Source of the DNA: Lachnospiraceae bacterium OM04-12BH
GTDB taxonomy: Bacteria; Bacillota; Clostridia; Lachnospirales; Lachnospiraceae
Direction of reading: 5' to 3'
Assembly (NCBI GenBank): GCA_003490145.1
Contig: QULQ01000006.1
Span: 142,901-206,900 of the forward strand
Length of the DNA: 64,000 nt
Shown: piece by piece, positions 8,851 to 18,069 of the stretch
Layout: each line of letters starts with the position of its first letter
Position numbering within the stretch: position 1 is the first letter of the stretch
Made by a program: the position numbers and the translations under genes
The notes under the pieces: generated by a model
What the model saw: only the letters and a program-made list of their open reading frames with translations
What the model was told of the DNA's origin: nothing
Databases searched by the model: none

Positions 8851-8926
8851 TCGTCAGTTAAAATAGATGAATGCCGGAAGACGGCAGTCAGTAAGAAATC
8901 ACACTGAAATACAGGAGGAATCAGTT

Positions 8927-9124
8927 ATGCCAAAAATGAAAACCAGCCGTGCTGCTGCAAAGCGTTTTAAAGCTACAGGAACGGGTAAATTAAAAAGAAG
9001 TAAAGCTTACAAGAGCCATATCTTAACCAAGAAGACGACTAAGAGAAAGAGAAACTTAAGAAAAGCTGCAGTTACAGATGCAACCAATGTAAAGAATATG
9101 AAGAAGATTCTGCCCTACTTATAA
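8927..9124 (+). CDS. rpmI: 50S ribosomal protein L35
   Basis: The protein is 65 residues and very basic, with the standard [15 protein letters not shown] start and KRKRNLRKA near the end. ATG at 8927 has AGGAGG 7 bp upstream; the earlier in-frame ATG at 8867 lacks a ribosome site. It lies between infC and rplT as in nearly all Firmicutes. Confidence 0.97.
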   Translation: MPKMKTSRAAAKRFKATGTGKLKRSKAYKSHILTKKTTKRKRNLRKAAVTDATNVKNMKKILPYL

Positions 9125-9167
9125 GTAAGGGTGGGTACTGATAACAGCCGTAAGGAGGAAATAAGAA

Positions 9168-9524
9168 ATGGCAAGAATTAAAGGCGGTATGAATGCCAAG
9201 AAAAAACATAACAGAGTATTAAAGCTTGCAAAGGGCTACAGAGGAGCCAGAAGCAAACAGTATAGAGTAGCCAAGCAGTCCGTAATGAGAGCACTTACAT
9301 CTTCTTATGCAGGACGTAAGGAGAGAAAGCGTCAGTTCAGACAGTTATGGATCGCACGTATCAATGCTGCAGCAAGACTGAACGGATTGTCCTATAGCAA
9401 ATTCATGTATGGACTGAAGACTGCTGGAGTAGATATCAACAGAAAGATGCTTGCTGAGATGGCAGTAAATGATGCAGAGGGATTCAAGACTCTTGCAGAG
9501 CTTGCAAAGAAGAACATCGCATAA
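9168..9524 (+). CDS. rplT: 50S ribosomal protein L20
   Basis: The protein has 118 residues with the typical [20 protein letters not shown] start, the basic N-terminal helix that threads into 23S rRNA, and a conserved C-terminal globular part ([21 protein letters not shown]). L20 starts assembly of the 50S subunit and, by family knowledge, represses its own operon through the leader upstream of infC. A terminator follows. Confidence 0.97.
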   Translation: MARIKGGMNAKKKHNRVLKLAKGYRGARSKQYRVAKQSVMRALTSSYAGRKERKRQFRQLWIARINAAARLNGLSYSKFMYGLKTAGVDINRKMLAEMAVNDAEGFKTLAELAKKNIA

Positions 9525-9540
9525 AGCAGAAAACAACAAA

Positions 9541-9571
9541 GGCCTTATCAGAAATGGTAAGGTCTTTTTTT
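9541..9571 (+). terminator. Rho-independent terminator after rplT
   Basis: A nine-pair stem GGCCTTATC (9541-9549) / GGTAAGGTC (9556-9564) with a 6-base loop is followed by seven T residues. Confidence 0.85.
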
Positions 9572-9588
9572 AAAAGTGAAAGTGAGAG

Positions 9589-11055
9589 ATGATTATGAGA
9601 GCTTTTGAAAAACTGGAACCCCGGGATGTATTTTACTATTTTGAGGAAATCTGCAGGATCCCGCACGGATCAGGTAATTTGCAGCAGATCAGCGATTATC
9701 TGGTTTCCTTTGCAGAGGAACATCATCTGGCACACTGCAGGGATGAATATGGGAATGTGATCATGGTAAAGGAGGCATCAGAAGGCTATGAAGATCATGC
9801 ACCTGTGATGCTTCAGGGGCATATGGATATGGTAGCTGTGAAAAAGCCGGACTGCGATATTGATATGAAGACAGAAGGTCTCCGGATACAGGTAGATGGT
9901 GACCGTGTTTACGCGGAGGGAACCAGCCTTGGTGGGGATGACGGGATCGCAGTAGCCTATGGACTGGCACTGATGGCAGGAAATTATAAGCATCCGAAAA
10001 TTGAGCTTGTGATCACGGCAGAGGAAGAGACTGGCATGGACGGTGCAAGAGGAATTGATCTGTCTGGCTGTCAGTCAAGAAAACTGATCAATCTGGACTC
10101 AGAGGAGGAAGGTGTTTTTCTGGCAGGCTGTGCAGGCGGAGCCAGAGTGAATTATAACGCTTCACTGACACCGGTAATGCAGAAGGGGACAGTGCACAGG
10201 GTTACTGTAGATGGACTCCTCGGCGGTCATTCCGGTGCCGAGATCGATAAGGAAAGAGGCAATGCGATCTGTATTCTTGGAAGAGTCATGAAGGAGCTGG
10301 AAGAAGCAGGACTTTCTATTGCTCTTTGCAATATTGATGGAGGACTGGCTGATAATGCCATTCCGAGACAGGCAGAGGCTGTATTTCTGGTCACAGGTTA
10401 TAAAGGAAATGGAGAGGAAAAAGAAATTCTGGAGAAAGTAATGGAGAAGCTTCAAGAAGGTCTTGCCACAGAATACAGAAAAAAAGACCCGGGTGTGAGG
10501 CTTCAGACGGAGATCCTGGATACAGAAGAAAGAATGGTATTATCAGAAGAAGACAGCAGACGCCTGATCGATCTGATCTGTATGCTGCCTTATGGTGTGC
10601 AGGCTATGAGCAGCTCCATGAAGGGACTTGTAGAGACATCACTGAACCCAGGAGTGATCTCACTGAAGCGGGGACAGCTTCATGTGGGAATTTCAGTCAG
10701 AAGCTCCGTTGACAGTGCAAAACAGGGACTGTTTGACAGACTTTCTGCACTGGCACAGTTAGCAGGAGTGGAAATGGAGATCACCGGAAATTATCCGGGC
10801 TTTGCCTATAAAGAGGATTCTCCGCTTTGTAGTAAAATGTCAGAGGTTTATGAAAACATGTATGGCAGAAGACCGAAGGTTATGGCAATCCATGCAGGCC
10901 TTGAGCTTGGTTTTTTCGCCGGAAAGATCAAAGGACTTGACTGTATTTCCATGGGACCTGATATGAAGAATATCCATACCACAGAAGAGGAGCTGAGCGT
11001 TTCTTCTGTAAAGAGAGTATGGAAATATCTGCTGCAGTTACTGGAGGAAATGTAA
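9589..11055 (+). CDS. pepD: Aminoacyl-histidine dipeptidase, M20 family (PepD)
   Basis: This zinc metallopeptidase splits Xaa-His and other dipeptides in the cytoplasm. It has 488 residues, the normal length. Metal and catalytic motifs are visible: LQGHMDMVAV near residue 80, SLGGDDGIAVAYGLAL near 115, AEEETGMDGARG near 145 (catalytic Glu pair), and HAGLELGFF near 437, followed by SMGPDMKNIHTTEEELS. The lid and dimerisation insert lies between about residues 185 and 400. The next gene starts directly at the stop codon with GGAGGAAAT as its ribosome site. Confidence 0.93.
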   Translation: MIMRAFEKLEPRDVFYYFEEICRIPHGSGNLQQISDYLVSFAEEHHLAHCRDEYGNVIMVKEASEGYEDHAPVMLQGHMDMVAVKKPDCDIDMKTEGLRIQVDGDRVYAEGTSLGGDDGIAVAYGLALMAGNYKHPKIELVITAEEETGMDGARGIDLSGCQSRKLINLDSEEEGVFLAGCAGGARVNYNASLTPVMQKGTVHRVTVDGLLGGHSGAEIDKERGNAICILGRVMKELEEAGLSIALCNIDGGLADNAIPRQAEAVFLVTGYKGNGEEKEILEKVMEKLQEGLATEYRKKDPGVRLQTEILDTEERMVLSEEDSRRLIDLICMLPYGVQAMSSSMKGLVETSLNPGVISLKRGQLHVGISVRSSVDSAKQGLFDRLSALAQLAGVEMEITGNYPGFAYKEDSPLCSKMSEVYENMYGRRPKVMAIHAGLELGFFAGKIKGLDCISMGPDMKNIHTTEEELSVSSVKRVWKYLLQLLEEM

Positions 11056-12267
11056 ATGGAGCTTGGAAAAGGAAATATGAAAAAAATCAAAGGGCTGATC
11101 CTTTTTGCAGGGATCGTTGTGCTTGTGCTGATCAAGTTTGACATGCTCGTTTCTGCACTGAAGCTGTTTTTGCAGATGCTGTCACCATTTATTGTGGGTG
11201 GTGCGATGGCATTTATCCTGAACCTTCCCATGAGGTTTTATGAAAAGAAGCTGTTCAGGAAACAATATGCGGATCAGAGGAAGCAGAAGAAATACGAGAA
11301 AAGAAAGAGGCCGGTTTGTCTGACGCTTGCACTGCTTTCTGTGATCCTTGTGATCGCCGTGGTAACAGGAACGGTGATCCCGCAGCTCATTTCCACAGGA
11401 AAGGTACTGGCACAGGAAATACCGGTATTCTGGGATAATCTGATGACATCAGCAGAGCGGTTCTTTACGGATAATGCAGAGTTTGAGAAGCAGCTTAAGT
11501 CACTGGAAATCCCGGACATCAACTGGGACTCCATGCTGCAGGCAACAGGAAACTTTCTGAAAAATGGAATGGGAAGTCTGGCATCCACCACATTTTCCGT
11601 TGCTGGAAGTATTGTCAGCGGTGCAGTAAACTTCTTTATTGCGTTGATCTTCTCCCTATATATTTTGGGACAGAAGGAAAAGCTGGGAGATCAGGCAGAA
11701 AGGATCCTCAGAGCTTATACTAAGCCTAAGGTATACCGCAGTGTCAGAAAGATTGCTGTTCTTCTGAATCAGAATTTCAGTAACTTTATTACCGGACAGT
11801 GCCTAGAGGCAGTAATCCTGGGAACAATGTTTGCTGTGACTATGACGGTATTCCGTTTCCCCTTTGCCCTGATGATCGGTGTATTGATCGCCTTTACGGC
11901 GTTGATCCCCATTGTGGGAGCCTTCCTTGGCTGCGCTGTCGGTGCATTTCTGATCCTTGTTGACAACCCGATGAAAGCAGTGGCATTTGTGGTATTATTT
12001 CTGATCCTGCAGCAGATCGAAGGAAACCTGATTTATCCCCATGTGGTTGGCAATTCGGTAGGTCTGCCATCTATCTGGGTTTTGGTAGCGGTTACCATCG
12101 GTGGAAGCCTTATGGGAGTTGTGGGAATGCTTATTTTTATTCCGCTGCTGTCTACAGGGTATGCACTGCTCCGGGAGGATGTCAATAAAAGAAATCAAAT
12201 GGAGCCGGAAGGTACTGGGGAAGGAGTGAAAATAAAGGAAGGAAAGAAAAAGGGGCTGCCGCACTAG
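11056..12267 (+). CDS. AI-2E family (PerM-like) membrane transporter
   Basis: This 403-residue polytopic protein has about eight membrane helices: a pair at residues 12-55, one at about 90-112, a soluble loop of about 80 residues, then helices at 175-205 and 250-370. The family signature FITGQCLEAVILG followed by PFALMIGVLIAFTALIPIVGAFLG and the LQQIEGNLIYPHVVGNSVGLP stretch are present. Members export small solutes; substrates range from autoinducer-2 to Na+/H+ exchange and the substrate here is unknown. Translation may start at 11056 or at 11077; both have weak ribosome sites. The reading frame ends inside a two-way terminator. Confidence 0.88.
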   Translation: MELGKGNMKKIKGLILFAGIVVLVLIKFDMLVSALKLFLQMLSPFIVGGAMAFILNLPMRFYEKKLFRKQYADQRKQKKYEKRKRPVCLTLALLSVILVIAVVTGTVIPQLISTGKVLAQEIPVFWDNLMTSAERFFTDNAEFEKQLKSLEIPDINWDSMLQATGNFLKNGMGSLASTTFSVAGSIVSGAVNFFIALIFSLYILGQKEKLGDQAERILRAYTKPKVYRSVRKIAVLLNQNFSNFITGQCLEAVILGTMFAVTMTVFRFPFALMIGVLIAFTALIPIVGAFLGCAVGAFLILVDNPMKAVAFVVLFLILQQIEGNLIYPHVVGNSVGLPSIWVLVAVTIGGSLMGVVGMLIFIPLLSTGYALLREDVNKRNQMEPEGTGEGVKIKEGKKKGLPH

Positions 12268-12297
12268 CAATTAATAGTGCGACAGCCCCTTTATTTT
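12247..12297. terminator. Bidirectional terminator between convergent genes
   Basis: A long stem AGGGGCTG-C-CGCACTA (12251-12266) pairs with TAGTGCG-A-CAGCCCCT (12275-12290), 15 of 16 positions matching, with an A run on the left and a T run on the right. It covers the stop codon of the AI-2E gene and ends next to that of the convergent DUF975 gene, so it can end both transcripts. Confidence 0.9.
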
Positions 12298-13063
12298 ACA
12301 GATAGGGATTCTGATTCTGATCCTGGTAAGAGGTCTGTGAAGAATCCTGCCAGGAAATCTTATTTTTCAGTGCATAAAAAAGCTGTGCATTGGTCAGGTT
12401 CTGGTAAGGTGCTACATAGAAGATGTTCAGAATACAGCAGGTAAGGGCACCAAGAAAAGCCCAGCCAATGAAAGAAAGATCGAGTACGAAGGTGTTCCAT
12501 TTGTCTCCATCCATCATCTGTTTGGTGGCAGCAAAAGCATCATCCTTACTGATTGAAGGATCCTCCGCGAGCAGATAGGGGATCATACGGTATTCATAGT
12601 CTTTGATAATACCGGGGATGATAAGGAGCAGACTCCACAGGGCAGTAAAAAGATCCTTGAAAAACATGATCTTCACTACATTTAAATAGGAAGAACTGAA
12701 TACAAAGGCCACATCACTGAGTGAAGTCGGCTGTTTGCCACAGCGGATAAAATAACGCTGACAGCCCACCAGAAGGGGATTAAAAACAAAAACCTTCAGT
12801 AGTGAAGTGATGATCCACATAATAAATACAACAACGAGGGCAATAGAAAGTCCAACCAGAAGCGCCTGCAGATTCCCCGGTGATGAAAGAGTATCCTGCA
12901 GATCAGAGAAATCTGCGGAGCTGTTACTGCTGGATGAAGTGGCACCGGAAGAAGATCCGCTTCCGCTGACAAACATAAAGATCAGGGAAATCAGAACTGT
13001 TTTCCAGTAGTTTACTTTTAAAATTTCTTTGGCACGTGATTTGAGGTCTGCTCTTGACCACAT
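12296..13063 (-). CDS. DUF975 family integral membrane protein
   Basis: The start at 13063 (MWSRADLKSRAKEIL) matches the usual N-terminus of the family and has GGGAGG upstream; the longer frame to 13117 has none. About five to six hydrophobic segments are visible, with a serine-rich external loop after the first (SGSGSSSGATSSSSN) and the family motif YEYRMIPYLLAEDPSISKDDAF with DLSFIGWAFLGAL further on. Function is unknown. A short Gln/Asn-rich tail (DQNQNPYL) ends the protein. It is a monocistronic gene converging on the AI-2E gene. Confidence 0.88.
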   Translation of the reverse strand: MWSRADLKSRAKEILKVNYWKTVLISLIFMFVSGSGSSSGATSSSSNSSADFSDLQDTLSSPGNLQALLVGLSIALVVVFIMWIITSLLKVFVFNPLLVGCQRYFIRCGKQPTSLSDVAFVFSSSYLNVVKIMFFKDLFTALWSLLLIIPGIIKDYEYRMIPYLLAEDPSISKDDAFAATKQMMDGDKWNTFVLDLSFIGWAFLGALTCCILNIFYVAPYQNLTNAQLFYALKNKISWQDSSQTSYQDQNQNPYL

Positions 13064-13284
13064 AATGAATTCCTCCCATAGTTTATAATCTGTCTGGTCA
13101 CTGTAATGCGAGACCATAACAGAAAGTATTATAGCATAGAATAATGATGCTGGAAAAGAGGATTTGGGAAGAATGAAGAGAAATTGAGAGAAGAAAGGTT
13201 AGAAAGTATACAAAAAAGTTGGAAATTTAATTGTAAGAAGGGGCAGTATCTTTTAGAGTGTAGACTAGAAAGGGTGTTGTTGAT

Positions 13285-14223
13285 ATGAAGATTCTTATTG
13301 GGATCTGCGCAGGAATTTTTTGGGCACTGGATACAGTAATTTTGAATTTGTTTCTGGAGGGAGAAGATCCAGGAATCGCAGAACGGCTGCTGCCATTTTT
13401 GCCGCTGCTGGTTACTTTTTTACATGATATCTGTTCTGCTGCTTATTTACTGTTTTTTATGGCCTGGAAAAAACAATTGAAGAAAATAAAAAAGGCATTG
13501 TTTACCAGGGAGGGAAAATTTGTAATTTTGGGTGCATTATTTGGAGGTCCTCTTGGAATGACAGGGTATGTGCTTTCTATCCGGTATCTGGGAGCTGGAA
13601 ACACAGCAATGATATCGGCTCTTTTCCCGGCACTTGGTTCCTTTATGGCATGGATTATCCTGAAAGAAAAGCTGACAGTCGGACAGATAATCGGACTGTT
13701 GCTTTCCATAACAGGAATGGTGCTTATGGGAGGGACAATTACAGGAATAGAACAGGAAAAATTTCTTCCCGGGATTCTGTTTGCACTGATTTGTGTCTGT
13801 GGCTGGGCGAGCGAGGTAATCATATGTGGGTATGGTATGAAGAGTGGTGTGATCAATAATGAACAGGCATTAACTATAAGACAGATGACTTCAGCACTGT
13901 TTTATTTCTGTATTATTCTTTCGGGAATCAGGGGACACGGAGCTGTATTGCAGATCATGGGATCAAAGGGAATGTTGATCATTATGGCAGCAGCACTGGC
14001 AGGAACAGTGTCTTATCTCTGTTATTACCGGACGATCCATCAGCTTGGCGCATCGACAGCCATGGCACTAAATATAACATATGCTGCATGGGCACTTCTT
14101 TTTGAAATGCTGATTCTGCATACGGCAAAGAACCTGAAAGAGGTAGTCTGTGGAATGATTATTGTTGGCGGAGCTCTGATCTCTGCTGTATCAGAGGGGA
14201 GAAGGAAAAATGGGAATCTGTGA
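13285..14223 (+). CDS. EamA/DMT-family permease
   Basis: The 312-residue protein has about ten predicted membrane helices in two EamA repeats (residues about 5-140 and 160-305). Small-residue motifs such as GAGNTAMISALFPALGSFMAWIILKEKL and LGASTAMALNITYAAWALLFEML at the end of each half are typical of the drug/metabolite transporter superfamily. It overlaps the GH36 gene by 14 bp, so it is likely made together with it and may carry a sugar or product of galactoside breakdown; substrate is inferred only from this linkage. Confidence 0.82.
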   Translation: MKILIGICAGIFWALDTVILNLFLEGEDPGIAERLLPFLPLLVTFLHDICSAAYLLFFMAWKKQLKKIKKALFTREGKFVILGALFGGPLGMTGYVLSIRYLGAGNTAMISALFPALGSFMAWIILKEKLTVGQIIGLLLSITGMVLMGGTITGIEQEKFLPGILFALICVCGWASEVIICGYGMKSGVINNEQALTIRQMTSALFYFCIILSGIRGHGAVLQIMGSKGMLIIMAAALAGTVSYLCYYRTIHQLGASTAMALNITYAAWALLFEMLILHTAKNLKEVVCGMIIVGGALISAVSEGRRKNGNL

Positions 14224-16312
14224 AATCCATAGAAATGAGATGTATGTATATTTTTACCTGGAAAGAGGGGAGGAAGCCCAGCTGCTTGGGATTTTTAAAG
14301 AAAAGAACAGTGGGATCAAAAAGGCTGAGCAGGGAACCTGTCGTATTGTGGATCTGATCTGTCCGGACAGAAAAAATTATTCCTTCCGGGGAGGAAAAAC
14401 CTTTTATGACATGCCAGCGTATCTGTTTTATATGGATTCCTGTACATGGACGTCTGACAGCCGGTTTGAAATTGTACAATATTCAGAGGACAGAACGCTG
14501 AAGGTAACAACCTGTTATGAATTTGCAGAAAATGCAGACGTATTTAGCTGTAAAAGTATATTGGAAAATTTAGGAGATGAGGAAATTACCATTGAAGGAA
14601 TCACATCCTTCTGCTTTGGAGCAGCAGCTGGTTATGAAAAGGGTAAATCTGATCCTTCAGAAGATGTGGAAATTTATTATGCCCACAATACATGGTCTGA
14701 GGAGTGCCGGTGGGTGCATAAAAAGCTGAAAGATGTGGGGATATGGGCATATGGAAATCTGTGTTATGACAGGTTCAGGATCGCAAATCACAGCGGCTTT
14801 TCTACAGGGGAATATCTCCCAATGGGGGCTCTTTATAATAAACAGACGGATACTTCTGTACTCTGGCAGATTGAGAGCAGTACATCCTGGGCATATGAAG
14901 TCGGATGTTTTACTCCGGAATACAGAGAATCTTTCCTGAAAACAGATTATCGGCAGCAGATTTATCTGCAGCTTTTCGGACCGGATATGGAAAGTGCAGG
15001 ATGGTATAGAAGGCTTAAGAAGGGAGAAAGGTTTGAAACGGTAGAAACGGCAGTGGCATGCGGCATTGGGCGACCGGAGAGCGTAATGAAGGAGATGACG
15101 GTTTACCGGAGACAGAAGCGGAAAATCATGGAGCTTCCTATTATTTTTAACGATTATATGAACTGCCTTATGGGAGATTCTACGACAGAAAAACTGTTGC
15201 CACTTATTGACCGGGCAGCAGAGGCCGGTTGTGAAATTTTTGTGGTTGACTGTGGATGGTATGATACAGGAGAATGGCAGTACACATTTGGAGAATTTGA
15301 AGAGTGCAGGCAGCGATATCCGGGAGGCCTTTCAGAGGTTATGGACTATATCAGAAGGAAAGGAATGAAACCAGGTATCTGGCTGGAACTGGAATCGGTA
15401 GGACTTGACTGTGTGGGACTGCAGAATATGCCGAAGGAGTGGTTTTTCCAGAGACATGGAAAACCGGTCATAGATTCGGGACGTGTGCATCTGGATTTCA
15501 GGGTAAAGGAAGTAAGAGAAAGAGCTTCAGCGATTTTGAAACGGGTGATCAGCAGATATCATCTTGGATATATAAAAATTGATTACAATCTGGAACTTTC
15601 CTGTGGAACAGAATTCCAGGCAGACTCTCCGGCAGATGGGATGCTGCAGCATAATAGGGCATATCTTGCATGGCTTGAAGAAGAACATGCAAAATATCCT
15701 GAGGTAATGTTTGAAAACTGTGGAAGCGGCGGCTTGCGTATGGATTATGGGATGCTTTCACGGATGGACATCCAGTCTGTCAGTGATCAGGAAGATTATC
15801 GGATCATGGCAGTGATTGCTGCAAACAGTGCATCGGCAGTTCTGCCGGAACAGGCAGGGATCTGGACCTATCCTTTAAAGGACGCAGACAGAGAAAGCTG
15901 TATCATGAATATGGCTTCGGCTATGCTGCAGAGAATCCATCTTGGAGGAAATTTGGATCAGCTTACAGAAGAGGGCTTTGCACTGGTAAAGGAAGGAATT
16001 CAGTGCTACAAGGAAATAAGAAAAGAAATTCCGGAGGGAATTCCATTCTGGCCTCTTGGATTTCACTCTTTTGATGCCGGCTGGCTGGTGTTTGGCCTGC
16101 ATCTGGAAAACAGAGATCTGATCATGGTGTGCAGACGTGAGGATGAAAAGAAACGGATTCGTTTTCCTGTCCAAAAAGGAGTGGAAGCAGTAAATGTACT
16201 TTATCCGGCAGCAGAAAAGCGGATCGCCCAGAAGGATGGTATAGAAAATGACATTGTTGTAGAACTGGAGAGAGAGAACAGCGCAGTGATTCTAGAAATC
16301 ATTTATGAATGA
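14210..16312 (+). CDS. Alpha-galactosidase, glycoside hydrolase family 36
   Basis: It splits terminal alpha-1,6-galactose from sugars such as melibiose and raffinose. The length of 700 residues fits GH36: an N-terminal beta-sandwich (1-300), a TIM barrel (about 310-610) and a C-terminal beta domain. Catalytic motifs are visible: nucleophile Asp458 in YIKIDYN and the acid/base Asp at about 526 in SDQEDY; substrate-binding stretches FVVDCGWYDTGEWQ and FENCGSGGLRMDYG also fit. There is no signal peptide, so it acts on imported sugar. The start at 14210 lies inside the end of the permease gene with GGGGAGAAGG upstream. It converges on the yesM-like gene, the two stops overlapping by about 10 bp. 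Confidence 0.95.
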   Translation: MGICEIHRNEMYVYFYLERGEEAQLLGIFKEKNSGIKKAEQGTCRIVDLICPDRKNYSFRGGKTFYDMPAYLFYMDSCTWTSDSRFEIVQYSEDRTLKVTTCYEFAENADVFSCKSILENLGDEEITIEGITSFCFGAAAGYEKGKSDPSEDVEIYYAHNTWSEECRWVHKKLKDVGIWAYGNLCYDRFRIANHSGFSTGEYLPMGALYNKQTDTSVLWQIESSTSWAYEVGCFTPEYRESFLKTDYRQQIYLQLFGPDMESAGWYRRLKKGERFETVETAVACGIGRPESVMKEMTVYRRQKRKIMELPIIFNDYMNCLMGDSTTEKLLPLIDRAAEAGCEIFVVDCGWYDTGEWQYTFGEFEECRQRYPGGLSEVMDYIRRKGMKPGIWLELESVGLDCVGLQNMPKEWFFQRHGKPVIDSGRVHLDFRVKEVRERASAILKRVISRYHLGYIKIDYNLELSCGTEFQADSPADGMLQHNRAYLAWLEEEHAKYPEVMFENCGSGGLRMDYGMLSRMDIQSVSDQEDYRIMAVIAANSASAVLPEQAGIWTYPLKDADRESCIMNMASAMLQRIHLGGNLDQLTEEGFALVKEGIQCYKEIRKEIPEGIPFWPLGFHSFDAGWLVFGLHLENRDLIMVCRREDEKKRIRFPVQKGVEAVNVLYPAAEKRIAQKDGIENDIVVELERENSAVILEIIYE

Positions 16313-18069
16313 TCAGAAGAATCATGGATTTTAGGAAGAAAGATGACAACACGTGTGCCATGAGGAGAGCAGGGGCTGATGAGAAGCTCCTGCTCTTCTT
16401 TTAGAAGATAGGAAAGCCTCCAGCGGATATTCGCAAGTCCGATATGTTTTCCTCGGTTATATTCATTTTCCATATCAAAGTGTTCAGATTCTTTTACAAT
16501 TTTTTCATAGGCTTCCATATTGATGCCGATTCCGTTGTCTTCAATGGTGATACAGATTTTACCGGCATGATCGGCAGAAGAACAGATGCTGAGATGAATA
16601 TAGGGATCCTCACCGCGCAGACTTTCAAAACAGTCATTTAAAAATCCGTGAACAATAGAATTTTCCACAATAGGCTGCAGAATGTGCTTGGGGATCTGAC
16701 AGGATTCCAGAGCGGGATCCACATCCCATATAATGGAAATGGTTTCCGGATAGGAATATTGCTGGATGGCAAGGTACTGCCGGGTTACATTTACTTCACA
16801 GGCTATGCTGTCAAAGGCAGAATGTTCACTGATGCGCAGACTGTCTTTCAGAATACAGATCAGGGCATTGTTAACGACTACAATATCATTGCATCTGCCT
16901 TTGCGGGCAAGGTAATTGATGGTATTCATAGTGTTGTAGATAAAATGTGGGTTGATCTGGGAGATATGCAGTCCATACTTCAGGATCTGTTCTTTTTTCT
17001 GTTCTTCTAGGAGAAGCCGGATATTTTCGTTCAGCGTATCAGCCATGTCGTTAAAAGCATGACTGAGATCCTCTATTTCATCATTGGTATGAATTTCAAT
17101 CGGCATGGTATCCCCATAAGGAAACTCTCTCATATGACGGGAAAGCGTTTCAATCGGAGAGATGATATTATAAATGATAGGGCGTAAAAGCCAGGAGGAT
17201 AAAATCATCAGAAGAATGAGGGATAAAAGAAGGATAACACTCATGGGGATAAATTCCTTGAGAAATTCAGAATAAGGTATAAAGGCCACAAGTTTCCATC
17301 TTGTGATATCACTTCTATGGGACAGAAAAATACCATGGGTATTATGAAACATATAATCACCAAAAAAAAGAGTTTTCTGATCACCCTGTAACTGCTTGGA
17401 GAGAAAAGCATATTCATTATCTGAAAAATTACAGTTGATAACAGGAGTATTCTGGTTGTTTAACCAGAGATAATGAGAGAAGGTCTTGTCTGCCCCCGTC
17501 ATGATGGAGGCAAAATTTTCGGGTCTGATAAGCAGGATCATTTCACCAGAAAGGGCAGAAATATCGTCCAGCCTGATGCAGAAATATAACTGACCGTTCT
17601 GATCATAGTAGAAGAAACGGATAAAATCACTAGCATACAGGGAAGTATACCAGTCAGAGGAAAGAATACTCTGTGCTTCTTCATCTGTAAGGAAAACAGA
17701 ATGATATACTTCTTCTGAGGTATTGATAATGATATTCTGAATATTGGCACCAATTCCGCTCAGTTCCATGAGTTTGTTTTCTATTTTTACTTTATCAGCA
17801 GGATTGGATTCAGCGATAAGAGCAGACAGTTGTTTATCGGTAGGAATCAGCTTTGCATAGGCAATGATATTGGTGGCTTCCAGGTCAAGCTGCTGGGTTG
17901 TCTGGCTGCCTATTACATTTAACTGATTGAGACTGTTTTTGATCTTGCTGTTCGAAAACAGCACAATCAGAGGAATGGCAGTAACAAAAATAGCTGCCAG
18001 GATCAGGCGGACAGTGTTTTTCTGGAGTTTTGATCCAATAATGGAATTTTGTGTAAATTTCAGATTCAT
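16303..18069 (-). CDS. YesM-type sensor histidine kinase
   Basis: The 588-residue protein has two membrane helices (about residues 22-42 and 275-300) around an extracytoplasmic sensing domain, a HAMP domain (ISPIETLSRHMREF to NDMADTLN, about 300-355), the His_kinase domain with phospho-acceptor HisKA-type motif SQINPHFIYNTMNTINYL, and an ATPase domain with EDNGIGI and GLANIRWRL. It would sense a sugar-related signal and phosphorylate the AraC-type regulator encoded just upstream; that gene's stop overlaps this start by one base. The pair lies between the two galactosidase groups, suggesting it controls them. Confidence 0.92.
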   Translation of the reverse strand: MNLKFTQNSIIGSKLQKNTVRLILAAIFVTAIPLIVLFSNSKIKNSLNQLNVIGSQTTQQLDLEATNIIAYAKLIPTDKQLSALIAESNPADKVKIENKLMELSGIGANIQNIIINTSEEVYHSVFLTDEEAQSILSSDWYTSLYASDFIRFFYYDQNGQLYFCIRLDDISALSGEMILLIRPENFASIMTGADKTFSHYLWLNNQNTPVINCNFSDNEYAFLSKQLQGDQKTLFFGDYMFHNTHGIFLSHRSDITRWKLVAFIPYSEFLKEFIPMSVILLLSLILLMILSSWLLRPIIYNIISPIETLSRHMREFPYGDTMPIEIHTNDEIEDLSHAFNDMADTLNENIRLLLEEQKKEQILKYGLHISQINPHFIYNTMNTINYLARKGRCNDIVVVNNALICILKDSLRISEHSAFDSIACEVNVTRQYLAIQQYSYPETISIIWDVDPALESCQIPKHILQPIVENSIVHGFLNDCFESLRGEDPYIHLSICSSADHAGKICITIEDNGIGINMEAYEKIVKESEHFDMENEYNRGKHIGLANIRWRLSYLLKEEQELLISPCSPHGTRVVIFLPKIHDSSDHS